DNA of 10,497 bases, from positions 1-10,497 of the forward strand of contig CALGRN010000125.1 of the NCBI GenBank assembly GCA_937880835.1, written 5' to 3'. Below the pieces are notes generated by a model. The model was not told where the DNA came from and made no database searches. It was given only the letters and a program-made list of their open reading frames with translations. A program made the translations under genes and the position numbers. This stretch comes from an uncultured Prevotella sp. Its GTDB lineage: Bacteria; Bacteroidota; Bacteroidia; Bacteroidales; Bacteroidaceae. Shown piece by piece: positions 1 to 6,453 of the stretch. Each line of letters opens with the position of its first letter. The first letter of the stretch is position 1.

Positions 1-860
1 CTGTACTTGCTTCTGTTGCTTCGTCGCCAATGGCTATTGCCGGTCTCGTATTCTTTGTTGCTGGTCTCGGCTTCAAGATTTCCCTTGTGCCATTCCATTT
101 CTGGACAGCTGACACATATCAGGGTGCTCCTACTACGGTCACAGGCTATCTAAGTGTAATCTCAAAAGGTGCAGCTGCATTCACACTTATGTACATTCTT
201 ATGAATGTCTTCGGACGTTTGGTAGAATATTGGCAATATCTTCTTTATATTGTCATAGTGCTAAGTATAACAATAGCCAATCTTTTTGCGATACGCCAGA
301 GCGAGTTGAAGCGTTTCATGGCTTTCAGTTCTATTTCTCAGGCAGGCTATATAATGCTTGCTGTTGTAGGAAATAACGAGATGGGAGTAGCTGCACTAAG
401 CTATTATGTACTTGTTTATGTAGTGGCAAACATGGCAGTATTCTCTGTTATAAGTATTGTTGAACAGAAGAACGGCGGTGTTACGGATATGGATGCCTAT
501 AACGGTTTGTATAAGACAAATCCAAAGTTGTCTTTCCTTATGACTCTCGCTTTGTTCTCGCTTGGAGGAATTCCTCCGTTTGCAGGAATGTTCAGTAAAT
601 TCTTTGTCTTTATGGCAGCAGCAGAGAAATGGTCTCCACTTGCATACGCAGTTGTTTTCATAGCATTGATAAATACAGTGATAAGTCTTTACTACTATCT
701 GTTGATTGTGAAAGCAATGTATATAAAAGACAACGACAATCCTCTCCCTGCGTTCAAGAGCGATTTCAATACAAAACTTGCTCTTGCCGTATGCACGGTA
801 GGAATAGTGTTGTTCGGAGTGTGCAGCCTTTTCTATGATTGGATCGCTGCCGCTATGTGA
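1..860 (+). CDS. nuoN: NADH-quinone oxidoreductase subunit N, C-terminal part (5' end outside window)
   Basis: NuoN is one of the three antiporter-like, proton-pumping membrane subunits of respiratory complex I in the inner membrane. The open frame begins at base 3 and continues upstream; ATG 30 is an internal Met, not the start. About 285 residues and roughly eight hydrophobic segments are visible. Family marks seen are GFKISLVPFHFW, then a GAPT loop, then VISKG. Counting from base 3, the two lysines are K25 and K55, 30 apart, as are the functional K217 and K247 of E. coli NuoN as I recall them; this implies about 190 residues are missing. A third lysine (K199, in GMFSKF after GGIPPFA) fits K395 of the last half-channel. 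The TGA is followed within 31 bases by a terminator, so this is probably the last gene of a nuo operon. Confident of the family; the NuoN/M/L choice rests on the lysine spacing and overall sequence. Confidence 0.93.
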   Translation, partial: VLASVASSPMAIAGLVFFVAGLGFKISLVPFHFWTADTYQGAPTTVTGYLSVISKGAAAFTLMYILMNVFGRLVEYWQYLLYIVIVLSITIANLFAIRQSELKRFMAFSSISQAGYIMLAVVGNNEMGVAALSYYVLVYVVANMAVFSVISIVEQKNGGVTDMDAYNGLYKTNPKLSFLMTLALFSLGGIPPFAGMFSKFFVFMAAAEKWSPLAYAVVFIALINTVISLYYYLLIVKAMYIKDNDNPLPAFKSDFNTKLALAVCTVGIVLFGVCSLFYDWIAAAM

Positions 861-890
861 TAGCGCAAGTTTAATGTAATTATATTTTTA

Positions 891-926
891 AAGGCTGATT
901 TCTTTTATGGAAATCAGCCTTTTTTA
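891..926 (+). terminator. Rho-independent terminator of the nuo operon
   Basis: A perfect 12-bp stem (891-902 with 910-921, beginning AAGGCTGATTTC) closes a 7-base loop and runs directly into a T tract (920-925). It lies 31 bases after the nuoN stop. The left arm starts with AA after an AT-rich run, so it may also work weakly on the other strand. Confidence 0.9.
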
Positions 927-927
927 T

Positions 928-1070
928 AAATTAACGTTAGTTCTACGAATTATAATTATCCGATAATTAGTTGAATATCGCTTCTTGTTTTATTGCTCTG
1001 TTTGTCTTGCTGAACAGTTTTTTTATTAATTAACCTGAGTTCGATTAATTCAATCCGAAAGATTTAATTA
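928..1070. repeat. Pair of diverged direct repeats, about 100 bp apart, one holding a palindrome
   Basis: TTAACGTTAGTTCTACGAAT (931-950) and TTAACCTGAGTTCGATTAAT (1030-1049) match at 15 of 20 positions, and both are followed by an AT-rich stretch containing ATCCGA. In the first copy that stretch is a perfect palindrome: TAATTATC (953-960), one base, GATAATTA (962-969). I see no open frame here. They may be remnants of a dispersed intergenic repeat or paired binding sites; the sequence alone does not decide. Confidence 0.45.
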
Positions 1071-1080
1071 TAATCTCACG

Positions 1081-1189
1081 TAGGGACAGACCTCCGTGTC
1101 TGTCCGACTCCAATAAACTTACACACGCAATATTGTTGTGAATGCATACAGTCACGTGGCAATCCGGACACGCACAGGGCGTGTCCCTA
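1081..1189. repeat. REPIN/MITE-like element: two REP-type palindromes in inverted orientation
   Basis: The 109-bp element begins TAGGGACA (1081-1088) and ends TGTCCCTA (1182-1189), an 8-bp perfect terminal inverted repeat. Each end is itself a hairpin: GGACAGAC (1084-1091) pairs with GTCTGTCC (1098-1105) across a 6-base loop, and GGACACGC (1166-1173) pairs with GCGTGTCC (1179-1186) across a 5-base loop. The reverse complement of the right arm resembles the whole left arm, so this is a REP doublet. The 60 bases between the arms have no coding signal. It is GC-richer than its surroundings. REP doublets are known to be mobilised by TnpA-REP (RAYT) transposases; none is present here. I see no clear target-site duplication. 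Confidence 0.7.
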
Positions 1190-1319
1190 TATTCGCAGAT
1201 ATGAATATATGATGCGTCAGATATCATTGGCTTGCAGATGAACGGTATCAAATCTCACTGCCCGCATGTGTGCAGATGCATTCTCCTTATACTTTTAATA
1301 TGGACAGACTAAGGATTTG
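1190..1319. other. Gene-free AT-rich spacer
   Basis: This stretch lies between the REPIN-like element and the tandem palindromes. I see no open frame with coding character, no strong hairpin and no convincing promoter box. Confidence 0.5.
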
Positions 1320-1323
1320 AATT

Positions 1324-1434
1324 GTCGTTGCAGAGGAACGACTGTCGTCTCATTACAGTGAAACAATTGTCTCACTATAATGAAACGTTTGTCTCACAAC
1401 AGTGAGAAAAATGTCTCACTATAATGAAACTATT
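1324..1434. repeat. Five tandem short palindromes at about 22-bp period
   Basis: Four 22-base units start at 1347, 1369, 1391 and 1413. Each is an 18-base imperfect palindrome, GTCTCA-N6-TGAAAC (TGAGAA in the third), plus a 4-base AT-rich linker. Units two and four have an identical 18-base core. Just upstream, at the same phase, is a fifth palindrome with different arms, GTCGTT (1324-1329) and AACGAC (1337-1342), preceded by an AATT linker. The palindromic form is therefore kept while the arm sequence changes. In units 1, 2 and 4 the third arm position would be a C-A mismatch in plus-strand RNA but a U-G pair in minus-strand RNA. No open frame runs through it, and the units are too short and gapless for a CRISPR array. 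Confidence 0.75.
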
Positions 1435-1507
1435 ATGGGTGCACTATATCTATGATTGCATATATACTATATTAATGATTATAAGTACACTGTATCGATT
1501 ACAGGGT

Positions 1508-1522
1508 GTGTTCTGCGAACAC
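1508..1522. other. Small perfect hairpin next to the adhesin terminator
   Basis: GTGTTC (1508-1513) and GAACAC (1517-1522) pair perfectly across a 3-base loop. It sits 8 bases beyond the terminator stem on the minus-strand path of the large gene. It could add to termination or protect a 3' end; it is not followed by a T tract of its own. Confidence 0.4.
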
Positions 1523-1530
1523 GACGAATA

Positions 1531-1568
1531 CAAAACGAGGCGCACCTTTCAGGGCACGCCTCGTTTTG
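1531..1568 (-). terminator. Terminator of the large secreted-protein gene
   Basis: CAAAACGAGGCG (1531-1542) pairs perfectly over 12 bp with 1557-1568, with a 14-base loop. Read on the minus strand, the stem ends in CGTTTTG and is followed by AT-rich sequence, 63 bases past the stop of the gene at 1632. The A/T flanks are symmetric, so it could also stop any plus-strand transcript arriving from the nuo side. Confidence 0.75.
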
Positions 1569-1631
1569 TTATCTAATCATCCGTATATCATTCTGTCTGC
1601 CAACAGCAGAAGATAAAAATATTTCTGTGTA

Positions 1632-4600
1632 TCAACGCATCATCACTTTCAGCACCTGACCGTCAGAAACCTTTATTACATAAACTCCTTCCGGAAGATG
1701 ACATTGTATAGTATTCTTACCTCTTGAACTGAAAACACAAATTCCGTTGGCAGAATATACATTGATAGAACGTCCGTCTATACCGTCAACAGTTAACATA
1801 CCTTCATCCGCTTTCACGCTCAACGGCTTGTTCTCCGTACCGTTTACAGATGTAACTACAACCGATGCAGGCTCAGAAGGCATAGATTCGCCTATGTCGT
1901 AAACAGCCGTAACATGGTATTTATATGTGCTTCCGAACACCGGATTGCTATCCGTGAATGATGTTGTTTCAACAGGTGAAGGAGTCATAAGCACGCTGTC
2001 GCGGTAAATATTATAACCTTTCAGCGTCATTTCCTCTTTCTCCGCGCCCTTGCTTGTGAATGTGAAATCATCCAAAAGCAAAGCAAACTTCTTATAAGAT
2101 ACGCAACGTATTGCAAACCATTTTGCTCCTTCCGGAAGGTCGGCTTTAAACTCTTTCCAACCGGTATAATTGTCAACATCATGCGTTTGTCCCAACTTCT
2201 TGAAGTCTTCTATCTCCGTAGAAGTTGTAGAATAAAGTATCTCGAAGTTCTCCGGAATAAATTCTCCTCCCATTCCTGCTTTCGCATAGAAAGAAATGGT
2301 CTGTGCCTTGCCTGACAATTCGGGCGATATGAGCCAATCGTCATTGGCAATTTCCGTTGTTCCACCGTCAGGAGAAGCACACTTGAATGCTGCAAGCATC
2401 TGGCTTCCCGTGTGAGCATCCCATGATGTAAACGGTATTCCTGCCGATTCGGAATTAAACACTTGGAATGCCATTGGTTCACCTGCATTAGGATAATTCA
2501 ACGGACCGGCAGACGCATTAAGAGTTATACGAATGGTCTTCTTGCCGTCTTTGTCATATACTTTCCAATCTCCATATCCGTTTATGGCAAACTCTTCGTA
2601 GCTCTCGAAGCTATCAGTTGTACGTGCTTCCGGTATGTCGTTAAGGTCGGGAGCATTCCAATTGAGTTCTACTCCTTTGCTCAAACTCTCTGCACGCACA
2701 TTGTCCGGTGTAGGATAATTAGGCAACTGAACTTCTGTTTCCACTACTTTGCTTATGTTGTTGCTCAAATCTTCATCGCCATCAAACTTTATAACTGCCT
2801 TATATTTGGTATTCTGCGGATCAAAAACAGTAGGTATATTAGCGAGCCGGAAAGAAGCAATACCATCGATGCCGACAGTCTGTCCGTCGAATGTTTCAAT
2901 CAGGTTGTCATTCTTATAAAGCAAGATTTTATAATCATTGGCATTAACAGACAGTGAACCCCAGTTGCGCATCTTCATCGTAAGTTTGTGTTCTTTGCCC
3001 GTATAAACCTTTTCAGAAACTTCAATACTGTTTACTCCCAAGTCATACTGTCGCATATCTGAAACAGCGAAGTTGTCAATCGCAGTCACATCAGTATTGG
3101 ATGCAGATGCCACCGCATCAAATCCTATTCTTATATACTTGGTGTTCTTCCAGTTGCTAAGGTCAATAGTGTAACGCTGCCAACCAACAGCTTTTTCGTT
3201 CATGTATATGGTTTTCAGTGCTTCATAATCTTTCGAGTCTGCTGATATTCCAACGTTTATGAAGTCAGACTTACCCGTCATATATACCCAGAATGATACC
3301 TGAGGTTTGTTTAGTTTGGATATATCAACCTTAGGACTTTGTATTATGCTTGACACATCTTTCTTTGTAGCATCAAACATTACAACTCCATTGTCATTAT
3401 CTTGCGTTCCGCAGAATACTGCCGAACCGTCACAAGGAGTCCAACGTGCTTCTCCTATTTCGCCTTTTGTCGCATCCGTAATCCAAGGACCGCTCTTCAT
3501 CGTCACATCAGAGAATGATTCGTACATCGGAGCTATAATAGCCGGACCTGCAATGGCAACGACAGTCTGCCATACGTTTCTTCCTGAACCGACTTCGTTC
3601 TCTGCATATACGCTGTAACCTTGATAAATCTGCTTGTCGGAAACGTTAATTTTGTCTGTATAAGAGGTAGCCTTTGTTTGCTTATTTTCTCCGCCTACAC
3701 CGACAGATATTATATAAGTAAGCTTCGCAGGATCTATATAACCACCATTCTGACCAACAGAAGGAGCATCCCATGTTACATTTATCGTACCCATAGCGTT
3801 GACGTCTTCCACTGCTTTAAGATTCAATACAGCACCCGGAACGTCTATACCTATATATACTTTCTTCTCACTGTGATTTCCTATTTGAGAATTAAGAACT
3901 GCATATACCTTATATGTGTGGAAACCGTTAGACAAACCGTTATCATCTTTTACGGTAACTTCCTGACCGGGATTGATATTTGTAAGACGGCTTATTTCTT
4001 TTCCGTCTCTTTCTATGACACAAGCATCTATGCTTTCCAATGCAGCTCCCTTGATACTCAATGTAGGTGCATTGAACTTGATTTCTGCCGAAAGAGCACC
4101 CTTATCTCCTGCCTTGACAGTAAGATTTTCAGGCATTGCAGGCGCTTTCGCCTCAACTTCTGTGACAGAGAAGTTATCTACATACAATGTGCTGCAATCG
4201 AAATCGCTGCATGCTTTTATTGCGAAATAGTAGATTCCATCACTCTCCGGACGGAAAGAACCGCTCAGTTTGTGCACACGAGGTTCGTAAGTGATGTCGG
4301 TAGGTGCTATAACTTCAATGTTCAATTCGTCTTTAACAGGTTTCTTTCCTACATATACTGCAACGCGTTCATCAGGATATGTGTTTGATGCAGTTACATT
4401 TATATTATATACATTGCCTGCTTTGAGTTTCAGACCGGGTGTAACAGCATAATCATCTCCCGGATTTTTATCATTGTACTCGTATGCCAACATACCGTTA
4501 TACGGTCTCCATGTGGAATTATCTTCATTAGCATCAAGAATTGTCCAAAGCTCCAATGCATCATCATTATCAAAATTATTGCTGTATGGAGGAGTAAGCT

Positions 4601-6155
4601 CTGAACCTACTGTTATAGAGTTTGAAACGGTTGCGCTACTCTTCACACCATTATATGAAGCCTGAACTTCATACGTGTATTTTGCATTTTCATTATCTTT
4701 TATTTTATCCGCGAAAGTAGTATCTGAACCAACGTATATCTCTTTCTTGTCTGATTTTGACAAACGGTTGACAACATAGTTCACTTTAAGATTATCTATA
4801 TATCCGCCATGTTCTCCTTTCGTAACTTTGTTCCATTCCAATACTACTGTCATAGCTCCACCTTGAACTCCTGCAACAGTAGCATTCAATGATGCAGGTG
4901 CTACCGGAACATCATCACCTATCCAACTTTTCAACGTTGTTGGAGAACTCTCTTTGCCGTCAACAGAAACGTTCACTATGAATGTATGCATTCCTGCTGT
5001 CGGAACGGTGATGTTTTTCTCAACTTTTTCTCCCGGTGTTCCGTCTCCTTCTACTGTAACTGCGTTATCGCACATTATTTTATAATGTACATTGCCGGTT
5101 AAGTTTTCACCTTTCAAATTCTTCTTTGGAAGTATGAATTTTATCTGTCCGTCGAGACTGTTTCCTAAGAAAGAAATATTCAAACTGTCTGCCTTTTCCG
5201 GAAGATTAGGAACTTCAACATCCTGCAATGTGGTAAGACCTGTTATCTGATCATCATTATAAGTTCCTTCAAAACCCATGTCGGCAACCTGCACCGAGTT
5301 AGCTGTTGCAGGATCTACTTCATAAACGCTCCAACTTAAATAATCACCATGAACAGTTGTCCAATACATCAATCCCGTTTCCATATTGAAACAAGCAGAC
5401 TGATAGAACGGGGTAATCTTATCCACACCGGTATTACCTATAAGACTTGCAGCACCCGTTGCTTTGTCTATTGAGTAAAGTTTTCCGCTTACGCTTATTG
5501 TATAAATCTGCCCGGCACTGTTACAAGCGATACTTACCATGCGTTCGGGCAGAGTTGATATTATATTTGAAGAGTAGTAACCTTCCGCCGGAGTGTCATA
5601 TACAATATATCCGAACTGATTTATACTTTTATACTCTGCATCCCAGAACACACCGTAAACATTCTTTGAAACCGGGTCATAAGCGAGGTCGGAAGCTAAA
5701 CATCCGAAGCTTATACCATGATAAACCTTATTAGGTTTCCATGTAGGCACATCGTAAAGCGTAAGCACAGACGGGAATGTTATATATCTTCCATCTGCCG
5801 ATTCTGTAAAGTTTATTCCGTAATACGTTCCGTTTCCATACGTTCCTCCACCATAAACGCGGATGCCGTCTTTCACTGATTTAAATGAATTTGCATCAGA
5901 AGCTTTGAAACTAAACATACCGGGTTCTCCGTTGAAATAATCTCCATAAGAATCGAGAATACATCCATAAAGAGTTGTTTTGTCCGCAGTTTCCGTTCTT
6001 TGGACAGGAGATTTGACCTGTGTGGGGGATGGTTTGTTTGCCCGCCGTTGCCCTCGTTCCCTCTGCATCTCCTTAAACGTAGGATTCTGCGCATAAAAAG
6101 GAATTGCCAAAAACAATATCAGCAACATAATAGTAGATTGTTTTAATCTAATCAT
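1632..6155 (-). CDS. Large secreted multidomain protein: fibronectin-III and cleaved-adhesin (choice-of-anchor J) domains, T9SS C-terminal tail
   Basis: The 1507-residue product starts with a signal peptide (about residues 1-22; hydrophobic TIMLLILFLAIPF, cleavage likely after FYA). Residues about 24-50 are basic. Residues about 55-310 resemble a beta-propeller, with runs such as GKLYSIDKATGAASLIG. Then come an FN3-like pair (about 313-517), a cleaved-adhesin/MAM-like beta-sandwich (518-665, ending in YVDNFSV), a second FN3-like pair (668-871), a second sandwich (872-1033, ending in AIDNFAV) and a CARDB-like domain (1035-1143). Last is an FN3 domain (1145-1437) that appears split by a third sandwich (about 1178-1375, ending in LLDDFTF). 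Residues 1437-1507 look like a T9SS type A sorting domain: INVYSANG, then LPEGVYVIKVSDGQ and a basic end. In the Bacteroidetes such proteins are exported by the Por system and often anchored via A-LPS. No protease or glycosidase catalytic motif is seen, so adhesin or glycan/protein binder is inferred, and the ligand is unknown. It stands alone, with its own promoter and terminator. Confidence 0.88.
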   Translation of the reverse strand: MIRLKQSTIMLLILFLAIPFYAQNPTFKEMQRERGQRRANKPSPTQVKSPVQRTETADKTTLYGCILDSYGDYFNGEPGMFSFKASDANSFKSVKDGIRVYGGGTYGNGTYYGINFTESADGRYITFPSVLTLYDVPTWKPNKVYHGISFGCLASDLAYDPVSKNVYGVFWDAEYKSINQFGYIVYDTPAEGYYSSNIISTLPERMVSIACNSAGQIYTISVSGKLYSIDKATGAASLIGNTGVDKITPFYQSACFNMETGLMYWTTVHGDYLSWSVYEVDPATANSVQVADMGFEGTYNDDQITGLTTLQDVEVPNLPEKADSLNISFLGNSLDGQIKFILPKKNLKGENLTGNVHYKIMCDNAVTVEGDGTPGEKVEKNITVPTAGMHTFIVNVSVDGKESSPTTLKSWIGDDVPVAPASLNATVAGVQGGAMTVVLEWNKVTKGEHGGYIDNLKVNYVVNRLSKSDKKEIYVGSDTTFADKIKDNENAKYTYEVQASYNGVKSSATVSNSITVGSELTPPYSNNFDNDDALELWTILDANEDNSTWRPYNGMLAYEYNDKNPGDDYAVTPGLKLKAGNVYNINVTASNTYPDERVAVYVGKKPVKDELNIEVIAPTDITYEPRVHKLSGSFRPESDGIYYFAIKACSDFDCSTLYVDNFSVTEVEAKAPAMPENLTVKAGDKGALSAEIKFNAPTLSIKGAALESIDACVIERDGKEISRLTNINPGQEVTVKDDNGLSNGFHTYKVYAVLNSQIGNHSEKKVYIGIDVPGAVLNLKAVEDVNAMGTINVTWDAPSVGQNGGYIDPAKLTYIISVGVGGENKQTKATSYTDKINVSDKQIYQGYSVYAENEVGSGRNVWQTVVAIAGPAIIAPMYESFSDVTMKSGPWITDATKGEIGEARWTPCDGSAVFCGTQDNDNGVVMFDATKKDVSSIIQSPKVDISKLNKPQVSFWVYMTGKSDFINVGISADSKDYEALKTIYMNEKAVGWQRYTIDLSNWKNTKYIRIGFDAVASASNTDVTAIDNFAVSDMRQYDLGVNSIEVSEKVYTGKEHKLTMKMRNWGSLSVNANDYKILLYKNDNLIETFDGQTVGIDGIASFRLANIPTVFDPQNTKYKAVIKFDGDEDLSNNISKVVETEVQLPNYPTPDNVRAESLSKGVELNWNAPDLNDIPEARTTDSFESYEEFAINGYGDWKVYDKDGKKTIRITLNASAGPLNYPNAGEPMAFQVFNSESAGIPFTSWDAHTGSQMLAAFKCASPDGGTTEIANDDWLISPELSGKAQTISFYAKAGMGGEFIPENFEILYSTTSTEIEDFKKLGQTHDVDNYTGWKEFKADLPEGAKWFAIRCVSYKKFALLLDDFTFTSKGAEKEEMTLKGYNIYRDSVLMTPSPVETTSFTDSNPVFGSTYKYHVTAVYDIGESMPSEPASVVVTSVNGTENKPLSVKADEGMLTVDGIDGRSINVYSANGICVFSSRGKNTIQCHLPEGVYVIKVSDGQVLKVMMR

Positions 6156-6273
6156 AATAATTTAAATGTTAATAATAATGTTTATGTTATAAATAAAAAT
6201 CTTCAATTTGTTTCGTATATAATAAGAATAGTTTATTTGCTTCTATTAGAATAAATCTTCAAAATAAAGCGTG

Positions 6274-6281
6274 CAAATATA
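6274..6281 (-). promoter_or_regulatory. Bacteroidetes-type -7 box for the large secreted-protein gene
   Basis: On the minus strand this reads TATATTTG, followed by CA, and fits the TAnnTTTG box of Bacteroidetes primary sigma factors. It lies 118 bases before the ATG at 6155, implying a leader of about 110 bases. I see no TTG at the expected -33 spacing. The leader is very AT-rich and has no obvious Shine-Dalgarno sequence, as is common in this phylum. Confidence 0.5.
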
Positions 6282-6399
6282 AATAAAAATAGAATAAATA
6301 AAGAACAGAAGATAGAAAAATATTGTTAAACATCCGAAAGTTTGCATTTATATAACATTTTAAAATACTCGTGAATGAACGATTTTGCAAAAATATACG

Positions 6400-6407
6400 T
6401 ACATTTG
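6400..6407 (+). promoter_or_regulatory. Bacteroidetes-type -7 box for the alcohol dehydrogenase gene
   Basis: TACATTTG, followed by CA, fits TAnnTTTG and lies 46 bases before the ATG at 6454. A TTTTG at 6383-6387 is only 12 bases upstream, closer than the usual -33 element, so the upstream half is uncertain. The minus-strand box for the large gene faces away about 120 bases to the left, so 6156-6453 is a divergent promoter region; apart from these boxes I see only AT-rich sequence in it. Confidence 0.55.
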
Positions 6408-6453
6408 CAATCGACAAACAAACATATATTTATAATATCAAACGAATAAGATT

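Noticed and set aside
1045..1251. Minus-strand 68-residue frame over the REPIN-like element
   Set aside because: Its sequence is a direct by-product of the palindromic arms and has no domain character.
1347..1434. Tandem 22-bp units considered as a CRISPR array
   Set aside because: The units are contiguous with only 4-base linkers; there are no unique spacers of about 30 bases and no cas genes.
1456..1659. Plus-strand 67-residue frame between the tandem palindromes and the large gene
   Set aside because: It crosses the terminator hairpin at 1531-1568 and the 3' end of the minus-strand gene and shows no coding character.
2463..4388. Long plus-strand open frames (for example 2463-2957, 3621-4388) considered as antisense genes
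   Set aside because: They are opposite the secreted-protein gene, which has coherent domains throughout; the translations are Cys/Ile/Tyr-rich without domain features, as expected of antisense shadows.
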